Below are positions 8,766 to 14,557 of a DNA stretch of 17,050 bases, piece after piece; within the stretch, counting starts at the first letter, position 1; every line of letters starts with the position of its first letter. Source of the DNA: Bacteroidales bacterium. Its GTDB lineage: Bacteria; Bacteroidota; Bacteroidia; Bacteroidales; JALTDM01. The notes under the pieces are model-generated. The model was not told where the DNA came from. It ran no database searches and saw only the letters and a list, made by a program, of their open reading frames with translations. The DNA is taken from positions 1 to 17,050 of the forward strand of contig JALTEO010000374.1 in the NCBI GenBank assembly GCA_027073875.1, written 5' to 3'. Made by a program: the position numbers and the translations under genes.

Positions 8766-9821
8766 TTATTTATAGATTTTTCGTTTGTTTAGTGCCCGCT
8801 GGTATTTTCGTGCATTCAGATTATGCTGTGCCAGCGTTTTAGCAAAGCTATGATAGCCGGAAAAATCGTCTTTAGCACAAAAATAAATATAATTATGGTG
8901 TTCGTAATTCAATACTGCATCAATAGTTGAAATCGCCGGCACACAAATTGGTCCGGGGGGCAATCCCTTTATATTATAAGTATTGTATAACGAATTTACC
9001 TTAGTCATTTCGCGAGTAACTCGCCGTACGGTAAAATCACCATTGGCATAAATTACCGTTGGGTCTGCCTGTAGTAACATTCCCTTTTTCAGACGATTGA
9101 TATATACTCCGGCGATTCGTTTTTTTTCATCAGGTCTTAAAACCTCCATTTGAACAATAGATGCCAGCGTAATGACCTTTTGTGGCGACAACCCGAGCAA
9201 CTTAGCTTTATTTAATCGTATTTTATTCCAAAATTTGTCATATTCTTTTTTCATTCTATCAAGGAATTGTTCTGCCGAAGTATTCCAATAGAACTCGTAG
9301 GTATTTGGGATAAACATTCCAATAAGTGTATAACGATTAAAGCCATCGGCCTCCATAAAATTCCGTTTATATATTTCTTCCACAATGTCGGCAGAATCCG
9401 TTTCCAGCTTCTTTCCTGCAATCCCTGCAATCTGCCTGACAAAACGAATATGAGAATTAATCGTCAAACGGATAGGTTCCTGTTTACCGGAACGCAACAA
9501 GTTAATTAATTCATTCAGACTCATTTTCCTGTCGATACGGTATTTTCCAGGATGGATATGTTTTGCCAAGTTTTTATGTTCTGCCACCCATTCAAATATT
9601 TGGGTATTGGCAATCAATCCTTTATCGTTCAACAGATGTTCAACTGATTGAAAATCGGAACCGGTAGGTATATATATATAGGTATATTTTCCTGAAAAAT
9701 GAAACGATTGCGGTTCAAAGATTTGATTATAATAGTGATTTACAAAATATAATAAAGGCAGTGCTAAAATTAAAAGCATCACCAAAATCGGTAAACATCC
9801 GCGTTTTTTTTGTTTTTTCAC
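8766..9821 (-). CDS. mltG: Endolytic murein transglycosylase MltG (YceG-like)
   Basis: 351 residues from a GTG start; no in-frame ATG occurs before an upstream stop. A basic N-terminus is followed by one membrane helix (about 9-26), a LysM-like periplasmic part (about 45-118), and the YceG catalytic domain. The core is LASIVQMEV (219-227), then VYINRLKKGMLLQADPTVIY (239-258), and NTYNIKGLPPGPI. MltG cuts nascent glycan strands at the inner membrane and is thought to set strand length. In E. coli MltG (from memory) the catalytic Glu218 is the second Glu of VEKE; it aligns here with Glu226, which is kept, while the first Glu is Gln224. The gene stands 215 bases from its upstream neighbour with a palindrome in between, so it may start its own transcript. 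Confidence 0.95.
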   Translation of the reverse strand: MKKQKKRGCLPILVMLLILALPLLYFVNHYYNQIFEPQSFHFSGKYTYIYIPTGSDFQSVEHLLNDKGLIANTQIFEWVAEHKNLAKHIHPGKYRIDRKMSLNELINLLRSGKQEPIRLTINSHIRFVRQIAGIAGKKLETDSADIVEEIYKRNFMEADGFNRYTLIGMFIPNTYEFYWNTSAEQFLDRMKKEYDKFWNKIRLNKAKLLGLSPQKVITLASIVQMEVLRPDEKKRIAGVYINRLKKGMLLQADPTVIYANGDFTVRRVTREMTKVNSLYNTYNIKGLPPGPICVPAISTIDAVLNYEHHNYIYFCAKDDFSGYHSFAKTLAQHNLNARKYQRALNKRKIYK

Positions 9822-9884
9822 CGTGTAAAAATAGAAATTTTATTGATGAAATTTACTAAAAAAAATGAAAATTGTGTTTCGACA

Positions 9885-9902
9885 CTTTTGAAGTTTCAAA
9901 AG
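9885..9902. promoter_or_regulatory. 18-bp perfect inverted repeat upstream of mltG
   Basis: CTTTTGAA and TTCAAAAG flank a central GT, a perfect 8+8 inverted repeat. It lies 63 bases before the mltG start in a 215-base gene-free stretch. There is no adjoining T-run on either strand, so a simple terminator is unlikely. The symmetry suits a site for a dimeric regulator, but no cognate regulator is visible. Confidence 0.4.
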
Positions 9903-10036
9903 AAACTATCATTCAACTCAGGATATTTTCCGGAATGACAAAATCAGAAGTTTTGCAAAGATATTACTCCGTTATTTAATTCCCCATAAGTTAGCATATA
10001 TTTATCAAAAGGAACTTACTAATTTTCACACAAATA

Positions 10037-10618
10037 TTAAAACCTGAAGCCAAAATTAAATATCAGCCGGGGAAACCATAGAAAGTTTCTTATCTGTCTG
10101 CCGGGTTTTCCATTTTCGGTATTTACAAAATCAGTTAAATACGAATAAGAAGCCCCTATTCCCAAGTCGAGGAATACCCGTTTGTTTTTTGAAATAAAAT
10201 TACGCCTGCCAACAGCCAAACCTAAACCATATAAATTTGCCAAATAAGTATTTGGGGGTGGTTCGGCATCATATATTTCTTCTGCTTTTGAATATTGAAA
10301 AAAAAGACTAACATACAAATTATTGCAAGATTTATTACTGTCCGTTGCAAAATAATACCTGAAAGCCGAAAAAGATAAAACAGCATTATATGGAACATAA
10401 TTACCACTTACAACGGTATTAATGGAAACATGTTCAGTTATTTGATACGCATATCCTATACTGACAGAGCCAAAGGAAAAAGTTGGAGGCACCAACATAA
10501 ATGTTACAGCATTTTTCTGACCAAATGAAAATCCGGCAGAAAAGATTACTATCAGTATAAAAAAGACTGTTCTTAACTTTTTAAAATTCGGTTTGTAATA
10601 TCTTGTTCTATTGCACAT
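10037..10618 (-). CDS. Small outer-membrane beta-barrel-like protein of unknown function
   Basis: 193 residues. After about 13 polar residues there is a signal-peptide-like segment (KKLRTVFFILIVIFSAGFSFGQ), then alternating hydrophobic/polar strands rich in Tyr, Phe and Gly (FSFGSVSIGYAYQI, NLYVSLFFQYS, VFLDLGIGASYSYL). The protein ends in FNFGFRF, and a C-terminal Phe is usual for proteins inserted by the BAM machinery. The size suggests an 8-stranded barrel, which is inference. The ATG overlaps the TAA of the glycosyltransferase by one base (TAATG), so translation is probably coupled and the ATG at 10618 is favoured despite the long N-region. No specific family was recognised. Confidence 0.85.
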   Translation of the reverse strand: MCNRTRYYKPNFKKLRTVFFILIVIFSAGFSFGQKNAVTFMLVPPTFSFGSVSIGYAYQITEHVSINTVVSGNYVPYNAVLSFSAFRYYFATDSNKSCNNLYVSLFFQYSKAEEIYDAEPPPNTYLANLYGLGLAVGRRNFISKNKRVFLDLGIGASYSYLTDFVNTENGKPGRQIRNFLWFPRLIFNFGFRF

Positions 10619-11670
10619 TAGCTATCAAAATATTGGCTTATTTCCAATTTAACCTGTTCGGGCATAATGCTTCTGACACATTCGCAGTCTAACGCGTGTT
10701 TACACTTATTGCAAGGTTTATCTTTAACTAAGAAATGAGCATTCTTCCCGACAGGTGCCCATCGTTGTGGGAAAATAGGTCGCATCGGGGCATAGATACC
10801 AACCACAAACTTACCGAGCATAGCCGCCAAATGCAAAGGTCCGGTACTGGCAGCAATCAGTCCGTCCGTTTTCGATAAAAAATAAATAAACTGCGACAAA
10901 GAAAATATCCCCGTCACATCGGTTACCATATCTTGATAATCATTTAAGAAATCTCGCATCATCTCGCCTTCCGCCTTGGTACCGGAAATAAAAATCTTAA
11001 ATTTATCAGACGGCAACAATTCTATTAATTTTCCAAAATTTTCCAGTCCCCACTCTCTTGCACTGCCATTAGTCTTAGGATGCAGCACCAGATTTATTTT
11101 TGACGAATCCGTAAAATCATCTATGGCAATCGTTTTATCAAAATACAATACTGTTTTTTTATCATCCGGCAAGTGTGGGATATTAATATCATAATAAGCC
11201 GCCAAATCGCTTGAAGAGAATTTTGTTTTTATTTTCAACGGTTTTAGCAACTTCAAATTTAATTGTGCTTCGTGCAAATCGGATTTTTTTCGAGAAAACC
11301 TTACTTTTTTATTACAAGTTGTCCAATGAAATGTACGGTGTGATGTGCCGATACGGGTTTTAATCTTTGCCTTTTTTAGAATTTTGGCAATCCGTTTATC
11401 AGGAAAAACATGAATAGCAACATCAATATTTTTTTCGGCAAAGAATGAAATAATTTTATCATCGCTTTGCTTGCCAATCTCGTCCCAACAGATAATTTCA
11501 GCAATATTTCCGGACAATTCCAAAACGGGCTTTGTATAAGTTTTGCCAAGGAAAAGAATTTTGGAATCGGGAAATTTCTTTTTTAAGATACCAATCATCG
11601 GTAATGTCAGTACCACATCACCGATATTATCAGTACGACTTATCAAAAACGATTTAGGTTGTTTTTTCAT
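10618..11670 (-). CDS. Glycosyltransferase family 9 (heptosyltransferase-like)
   Basis: 350 residues with the GT-B fold signatures of the ADP-heptose:LPS heptosyltransferase family: RTDNIGDVVLTLP (12-24); a central HPKTNGSAREWG (197-208), which corresponds to the family's HPG...K.WP segment; and STGPLHLAAMLGKFVVGIYAP (275-295), which corresponds to DTGPMHLAAALG. Asp of the last motif is Ser275. The C-terminus carries four cysteines (320, 323, 329, 331), as in many family members. It probably adds a sugar to lipid A core or a related surface glycan at the inner membrane; the acceptor and sugar are unknown. It sits between a T9SS-CTD protein and a barrel protein with one-base TAATG overlaps on both sides, an unusually tight arrangement that suggests a joint role. 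Confidence 0.93.
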   Translation of the reverse strand: MKKQPKSFLISRTDNIGDVVLTLPMIGILKKKFPDSKILFLGKTYTKPVLELSGNIAEIICWDEIGKQSDDKIISFFAEKNIDVAIHVFPDKRIAKILKKAKIKTRIGTSHRTFHWTTCNKKVRFSRKKSDLHEAQLNLKLLKPLKIKTKFSSSDLAAYYDINIPHLPDDKKTVLYFDKTIAIDDFTDSSKINLVLHPKTNGSAREWGLENFGKLIELLPSDKFKIFISGTKAEGEMMRDFLNDYQDMVTDVTGIFSLSQFIYFLSKTDGLIAASTGPLHLAAMLGKFVVGIYAPMRPIFPQRWAPVGKNAHFLVKDKPCNKCKHALDCECVRSIMPEQVKLEISQYFDS

Positions 11671-12491
11671 TAATGAACCAAAAATACAAAGCCATGTTTT
11701 GAATAAGTGCCATCATCAGAAGTCAAAACATAAAAATAGGTTCCGCTCTCCATTTGAACACCGGCAGATGAACGACCGTCCCAATAAATCCGTTTCCCTG
11801 CAAACTTGTAAACGATAGCACCCCAACGATTATAAACATCAAATTTGTAAGTCATTACGCCATTTGTTTTAACCTGAAAGACATCATTTATACCATCACC
11901 ATTAGGCGTAAAAACATTCGGAACCTCAATAGAGTCTGTCACTTGAATTATCTTAGAAACTGTATTAAAACATTGCCCGGCAGCACCATTATTCACAACC
12001 AGAGAAATTTGTTTTTCGCCTTCGGTTTGGAAAATATGATACATTGTTCTGTTGGTATCTACCAATAATGTACCGTCAAAGTCCCATGAATAATGATATG
12101 AAGAAGAAGAATCAGCGACAAAAACGAAATAAAATGATGGGAATAATGAATCCTCATAAACCGTAAAATTGGCAACAGGTGTATCTCTTACCGTAATATA
12201 ATCCGTTTTTATCAGCGTATCATTCACAGGCGTTGTATCGGTAACAACTAACATCACGGAAAATACGCCGGCGGTATCGTAACTATGAACAGGATTTTGC
12301 AGCGTAGAAGTATCTCCGTCACCAAAATCCCAATACCAACTGACAATGGTGTCAGCATGAGTAGAATCGGTAAAATGGACAGGAAAACCGTAACATACTA
12401 TTGTAGAATCTGCATAAAAGCCAACCTGAGTTTGTGAATGTAAAAAATTTACAATCAATAAAGTTAATATGATAAGTAATAACTTTCTCAT
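11670..12491 (-). CDS. Secreted PKD-domain protein with T9SS type B (gliding-associated) C-terminal domain
   Basis: 273 residues from the ATG at 12491; a TTG at 12500 would add three residues, but the ATG places the signal peptide at the usual spot (MRKLLLIILTLLIVNFLHSQ). Two PKD/Ig-like domains follow: about 23-103 with YWDFGDGD (53-60), and 104-185 with SWDFDG (135-140). The type B CTD is about 188-273 (VPNVFTPNGDGIND, then FDVYNRWGAIVYKF, WDGRSSAG and SGTYFYVL). It should be exported by Sec, then carried across the outer membrane by T9SS. It is small for such a protein and has no enzymatic domain, so a binding or structural surface role is likely. It heads the overlapping trio with the glycosyltransferase and barrel genes, 47 bases after the permease gene. 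Confidence 0.95.
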   Translation of the reverse strand: MRKLLLIILTLLIVNFLHSQTQVGFYADSTIVCYGFPVHFTDSTHADTIVSWYWDFGDGDTSTLQNPVHSYDTAGVFSVMLVVTDTTPVNDTLIKTDYITVRDTPVANFTVYEDSLFPSFYFVFVADSSSSYHYSWDFDGTLLVDTNRTMYHIFQTEGEKQISLVVNNGAAGQCFNTVSKIIQVTDSIEVPNVFTPNGDGINDVFQVKTNGVMTYKFDVYNRWGAIVYKFAGKRIYWDGRSSAGVQMESGTYFYVLTSDDGTYSKHGFVFLVH

Positions 12492-12538
12492 TGAGTACAA
12501 AAGTAATAAAAAAGATAATAATATATCATAATAGAAAT

Positions 12539-13645
12539 TTATTTATTCAAATTATGTGTTATTTCTCTAACGACTCTAAATTTTGAAAAGAACTTATTTG
12601 CCATCACCCGCAAAGCCGTATAAACAGGGATGCCGAAAATCATTCCCGGAATACCGGCAATGTTCCCTGCCATCAGAATAACAAGGAATACCTCCAACGG
12701 ATGGGCTTTAACACTTTTAGAATAAATATATGGTTGGAATAAGAAATTATCAATTAATTGAACTGCAAGATAAATAATAGCGACAAATAATAATTCATAA
12801 CCAAGTGCATAAGGCAATGATTCATTAAAACTGATAACAAAGGTAAATAAAACGGAGAAAATAGTACCAATAATAGGACCGACAAACGGAACCACATTGA
12901 TAATACCACTAAAAATACCAATTACCAAACTATCAGAAAACGACATTCCCAATAAAAAGTGAAAAGCAAGTATTCTCAATCCGGCAACTAAAAACGATTC
13001 AATACCTAAGCCAACAAAGTAGCGAGACAATAAATTTTGAATTTCTTTTAATGCCGTCAAAAAACGGTCGTCGTATTTATCCGGCACAAAGAACAAAATA
13101 ATACGGTAAAACATACCATCGTCCATCAAAAAGAAAAACATAATAAAGGTAATAGAAAATGCTGCGATAAAAATATTACCTAACATACCGGAAATAAATG
13201 AGAAAAGTGATGACAGATTAGAAACATCCAAGAAACCTGACACTTTTTCGGAAATATATTCCGATATTTTTTCTTTTTTCAAAAGACTCTCTTGATGAAT
13301 GGCTCTCCCCAACTCATCAATAGATGGCTGAATCGTATTTTCAATTTGATCAACATCAATAGCCGCAAATTGGTTTGCCTGATAAACAACTATCGGTATC
13401 ATTATTTTAAAAAAGTAGATAATAAAAACCCAAAATACACTAAGCGTAATAAGTGCACGAACAGAAACAGGTAAATGAATCTTTTTGTATTTCACTTTTT
13501 CCAACAAAGCCATTAGCGGTTGTCCCATTAAAGAAATTATGCCGGCAATTAGGATATAAACCAAGATAGTACTGAAATACCAAAAGAGATACCCAATTAC
13601 AAGAACTCCAAGAAAAACCAGAATAGATTTAGTTGTAATCTTCAC
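12539..13645 (-). CDS. AI-2E family (PerM/YdiK-like) membrane transporter
   Basis: 368 residues from a GTG start, since no ATG fits. Seven or eight hydrophobic helices are visible: a pair at the N-terminus (about 7-45), one near 66-87, a soluble stretch (about 90-150), then a C-terminal bundle containing the family's GIINVVPFVGPIIGTIFSVL and the closing segment AHPLEVFLVILMAGNIAGIPGMIFGIPVYTALRVM. The family is named for autoinducer-2 export in E. coli, but members include Na+/H+ antiporters and exporters of unknown substrate, so no substrate is assigned. It is the first minus-strand gene of the window and is divergent from tRNA-Arg (90-base gap), so its promoter should lie in 13646-13735. 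No convincing TAnnTTTG box on the minus strand was found there. Confidence 0.92.
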   Translation of the reverse strand: MKITTKSILVFLGVLVIGYLFWYFSTILVYILIAGIISLMGQPLMALLEKVKYKKIHLPVSVRALITLSVFWVFIIYFFKIMIPIVVYQANQFAAIDVDQIENTIQPSIDELGRAIHQESLLKKEKISEYISEKVSGFLDVSNLSSLFSFISGMLGNIFIAAFSITFIMFFFLMDDGMFYRIILFFVPDKYDDRFLTALKEIQNLLSRYFVGLGIESFLVAGLRILAFHFLLGMSFSDSLVIGIFSGIINVVPFVGPIIGTIFSVLFTFVISFNESLPYALGYELLFVAIIYLAVQLIDNFLFQPYIYSKSVKAHPLEVFLVILMAGNIAGIPGMIFGIPVYTALRVMANKFFSKFRVVREITHNLNK

Positions 13646-13735
13646 AAAATAAATTTTTGCTAAAAATAATGATATTATTTAAAATAGTTGTAATTTTGTA
13701 CCGTTTTTTATTGCTCTTTGATAGAAAATATATTT

Positions 13736-13808
13736 GGACCTGTAGCATAATGGATAGTGCACCTGACTACGGATCAGGAGGTTGGGGGTTCGACTCCCTC
13801 CAGGTTCA
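13736..13808 (+). tRNA. tRNA-Arg (anticodon ACG)
   Basis: A full cloverleaf of 73 nt. The acceptor GGACCTG pairs with CAGGTTC (one G-T), the D-stem is GCAT/GTGC, the anticodon stem CCTGA/TCAGG encloses CTACGGA (anticodon ACG), and the T-arm is GGGGG TTCGACT CCCTC. The discriminator is A and CCA is not encoded. A TAATTTTG at 13691-13698 resembles the Bacteroidota -7 box but has no good partner upstream. Confidence 0.97.
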
Positions 13809-13876
13809 CTTTTTAATGACTTTAGCTCTATACGCCTATTGATAAGAGCGTTCGTTCAATCTTGAACAAGTCGTAT

Positions 13877-13921
13877 ATCCTCGAAAAAGATAAAATCACA
13901 GATTTCTGTTTTTCCGGGATT
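13877..13921 (+). repeat. Hairpin repeat, copy A (between the two tRNAs)
   Basis: A 45-base sequence nearly identical to 14314-14359 (about 42 of 46 aligned positions). It forms a stem with GAAAAA paired to TTTTTC outside and AAATC-ACA-GATTT inside. The A-run and T-run have changed length together between the copies, which is consistent with a kept hairpin. It could be a terminator for tRNA-Arg or an end structure of the GIY-YIG element. Confidence 0.85.
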
Positions 13922-13935
13922 GGCTATTTGAATTT

Positions 13936-14009
13936 GGGGCATTAGCTCAGTTGGCTAGAGTGCGTGACTGGCAGTCACGAGGTCAGGGGTTCGACTCCCC
14001 TATGCTCCA
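13936..14009 (+). tRNA. tRNA-Ala (anticodon GGC)
   Basis: A cloverleaf of 74 nt. The acceptor GGGGCAT pairs with ATGCTCC, including the G3-T70 (G-U in RNA) pair that is the alanine identity element. The anticodon stem CGTGA/TCACG encloses CTGGCAG (anticodon GGC), and the T-arm is AGGGG TTCGACT CCCCT. CCA is not encoded after the discriminator A. Its 3' end (13990-14010) recurs at 14358-14378 beyond the GIY-YIG gene. This left copy is complete and should be the functional tRNA. Confidence 0.97.
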
Positions 14010-14022
14010 CTTCTTTTTTTCG

Positions 14023-14304
14023 ATGAAATATTTTTGTTACATTTTACTATCAGAAAAAGACCATAGGTTTTATTTCGGACAAACAAATAATCTTGAGCAA
14101 AGACTATTACAACATAATTCCGGAAAATCAACTTATACAAAAAAATTTATCCCTTGGAAACTTATTGCATACAAGCAAACAGACACACGAAAAGAAGCAA
14201 TGAAGCTGGAGCGGATGCTTAAAAATCTTAAAGGACACTCTAAAATCCCTAAGTTCATCGAAAGACATGACTTCATTTTAGTCAGGGGTGCCGAAAATCC
14301 TTGA
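14023..14304 (+). CDS. Small GIY-YIG endonuclease
   Basis: 93 residues, nearly all GIY-YIG domain. Y6-I7 in FCYILLS and Y17-F18-G19 in FYFGQT stand for the GIY and YIG motifs (Ile to Phe in the second). Arg27 (LEQRLLQH) and Glu63 (AMKLERMLKN) fit the conserved Arg and Glu of the active site. The ATG at 14023 was chosen because the longer frame starts at a TTG inside tRNA-Ala and would translate the tRNA. The gene starts 13 bases after the tRNA, and its stop codon overlaps the loop and stem of a hairpin (14290-14313). Single-domain GIY-YIG proteins of this size are common in Bacteroidota and are often annotated as UvrC- or YhbQ-like. Position and repeats suggest a homing-type nuclease that acts on the tRNA-Ala site (inference). 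A role in repair cannot be excluded. Confidence 0.9.
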   Translation: MKYFCYILLSEKDHRFYFGQTNNLEQRLLQHNSGKSTYTKKFIPWKLIAYKQTDTRKEAMKLERMLKNLKGHSKIPKFIERHDFILVRGAENP

Positions 14305-14313
14305 TTTTCGTGC
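14290..14313 (+). other. Hairpin overlapping the stop of the GIY-YIG gene
   Basis: CGAAAATC (14292-14299) pairs perfectly with GATTTTCG (14303-14310) around a 3-base loop; outer GC/TGC add pairs with one bulge. The TGA stop falls at 14302-14304. Just before it, 14281-14289 (GTCAGGGGT) repeats nine bases of tRNA-Ala (13982-13990). Confidence 0.7.
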
Positions 14314-14359
14314 ATCCTCGAAAAAAGACGAAATCACAGATTTCTGTTTTTTCGGGATT
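14314..14359 (+). repeat. Hairpin repeat, copy B (before the tRNA-Ala remnant)
   Basis: A 46-base near-copy of 13877-13921. The stem has CGAAAAAA paired to TTTTTTCG outside and GAAATC-ACA-GATTTC inside. Its last bases (GGGATT) merge with the T-arm-like start of the tRNA remnant. It may terminate GIY-YIG transcription or mark the element end. Confidence 0.85.
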
Positions 14360-14378
14360 CGACTCCCATATGCTCCAC
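14358..14378 (+). pseudogene. Orphan 3' end of tRNA-Ala
   Basis: 21 bases equal to the tRNA-Ala T-loop, 3' T-stem and acceptor strand, with one change (C to A at 14368). No acceptor 5' strand, D-arm or anticodon arm lies next to it, so it cannot form a tRNA. It is the right-hand direct repeat of the putative element. Confidence 0.85.
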
Positions 14379-14452
14379 ACTAATTTTTCAGATAATTACA
14401 ACGCTTGTTTTTCAATTTTACTAACATTTTCACTAATAAATAGACGAAAAAA

Positions 14453-14474
14453 TATCAACAATTAACCGTTGATA
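14453..14474. promoter_or_regulatory. Inverted repeat upstream of gyrB
   Basis: TATCAAC and GTTGATA (7+7) flank an 8-base centre, about 30 bases before the putative gyrB -33 element. It could be an operator or a weak stem. There is no T-run typical of a terminator. Confidence 0.35.
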
Positions 14475-14503
14475 ACTTTCCTTTAATTCTCTCATTTTCG
14501 GAG

Positions 14504-14532
14504 TTGGTCTATCAATAAATTTTGTACTTTTG
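14504..14532 (+). promoter_or_regulatory. Probable gyrB promoter (Bacteroidota type)
   Basis: TACTTTTG at 14525-14532 matches the TAnnTTTG -7 box exactly. TTGG at 14504-14507 lies 17 bases before it and fits the TTTG-like -33 element imperfectly. The start codon follows 25 bases after the box. Confidence 0.55.
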
Positions 14533-14557
14533 TACACCTTTAGAATTAAATTAGAAA

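Larger units (their letters stand above)
14011..14378 (+). mobile_element. Putative 368-bp GIY-YIG element inserted at the 3' end of tRNA-Ala
   Basis: Bases 13990-14010 (T-loop to acceptor end of tRNA-Ala) are repeated at 14358-14378 with 20 of 21 matches. The stretch between holds only the GIY-YIG gene and two hairpins. This is the footprint of insertion into a tRNA 3' end that restores the tRNA on one side and leaves a remnant on the other. There is no integrase or transposase. The exact borders within the repeat cannot be set. Confidence 0.65.

Noticed and set aside
12498..12505. TACTTTTG on the minus strand before the PKD/CTD gene, an exact TAnnTTTG box.
   Set aside because: It is only 6 bases from the ATG and has no -33 partner at the right distance, so it would give a nearly leaderless start. 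This is too weak to call.
13691..13736. TAATTTTG (13691) and TATATTTG (13729) as tRNA-Arg promoter boxes.
   Set aside because: Neither has a TTTG-like element 17-21 bases upstream, and the second overlaps the first base of the tRNA.
13657..13842. A 61-codon plus-strand frame running through tRNA-Arg.
   Set aside because: It translates a clear tRNA; the typical read-through peptide is an artefact.
13951..14022. N-terminal extension of the GIY-YIG protein from a TTG inside tRNA-Ala.
   Set aside because: The first 24 codons are tRNA sequence plus a short spacer; the ATG at 14023 gives a normal-length GIY-YIG domain.
14358..14378. A second tRNA-Ala gene.
   Set aside because: Only the 3' 21 bases are present; no 5' acceptor strand, D-arm or anticodon arm precedes them.
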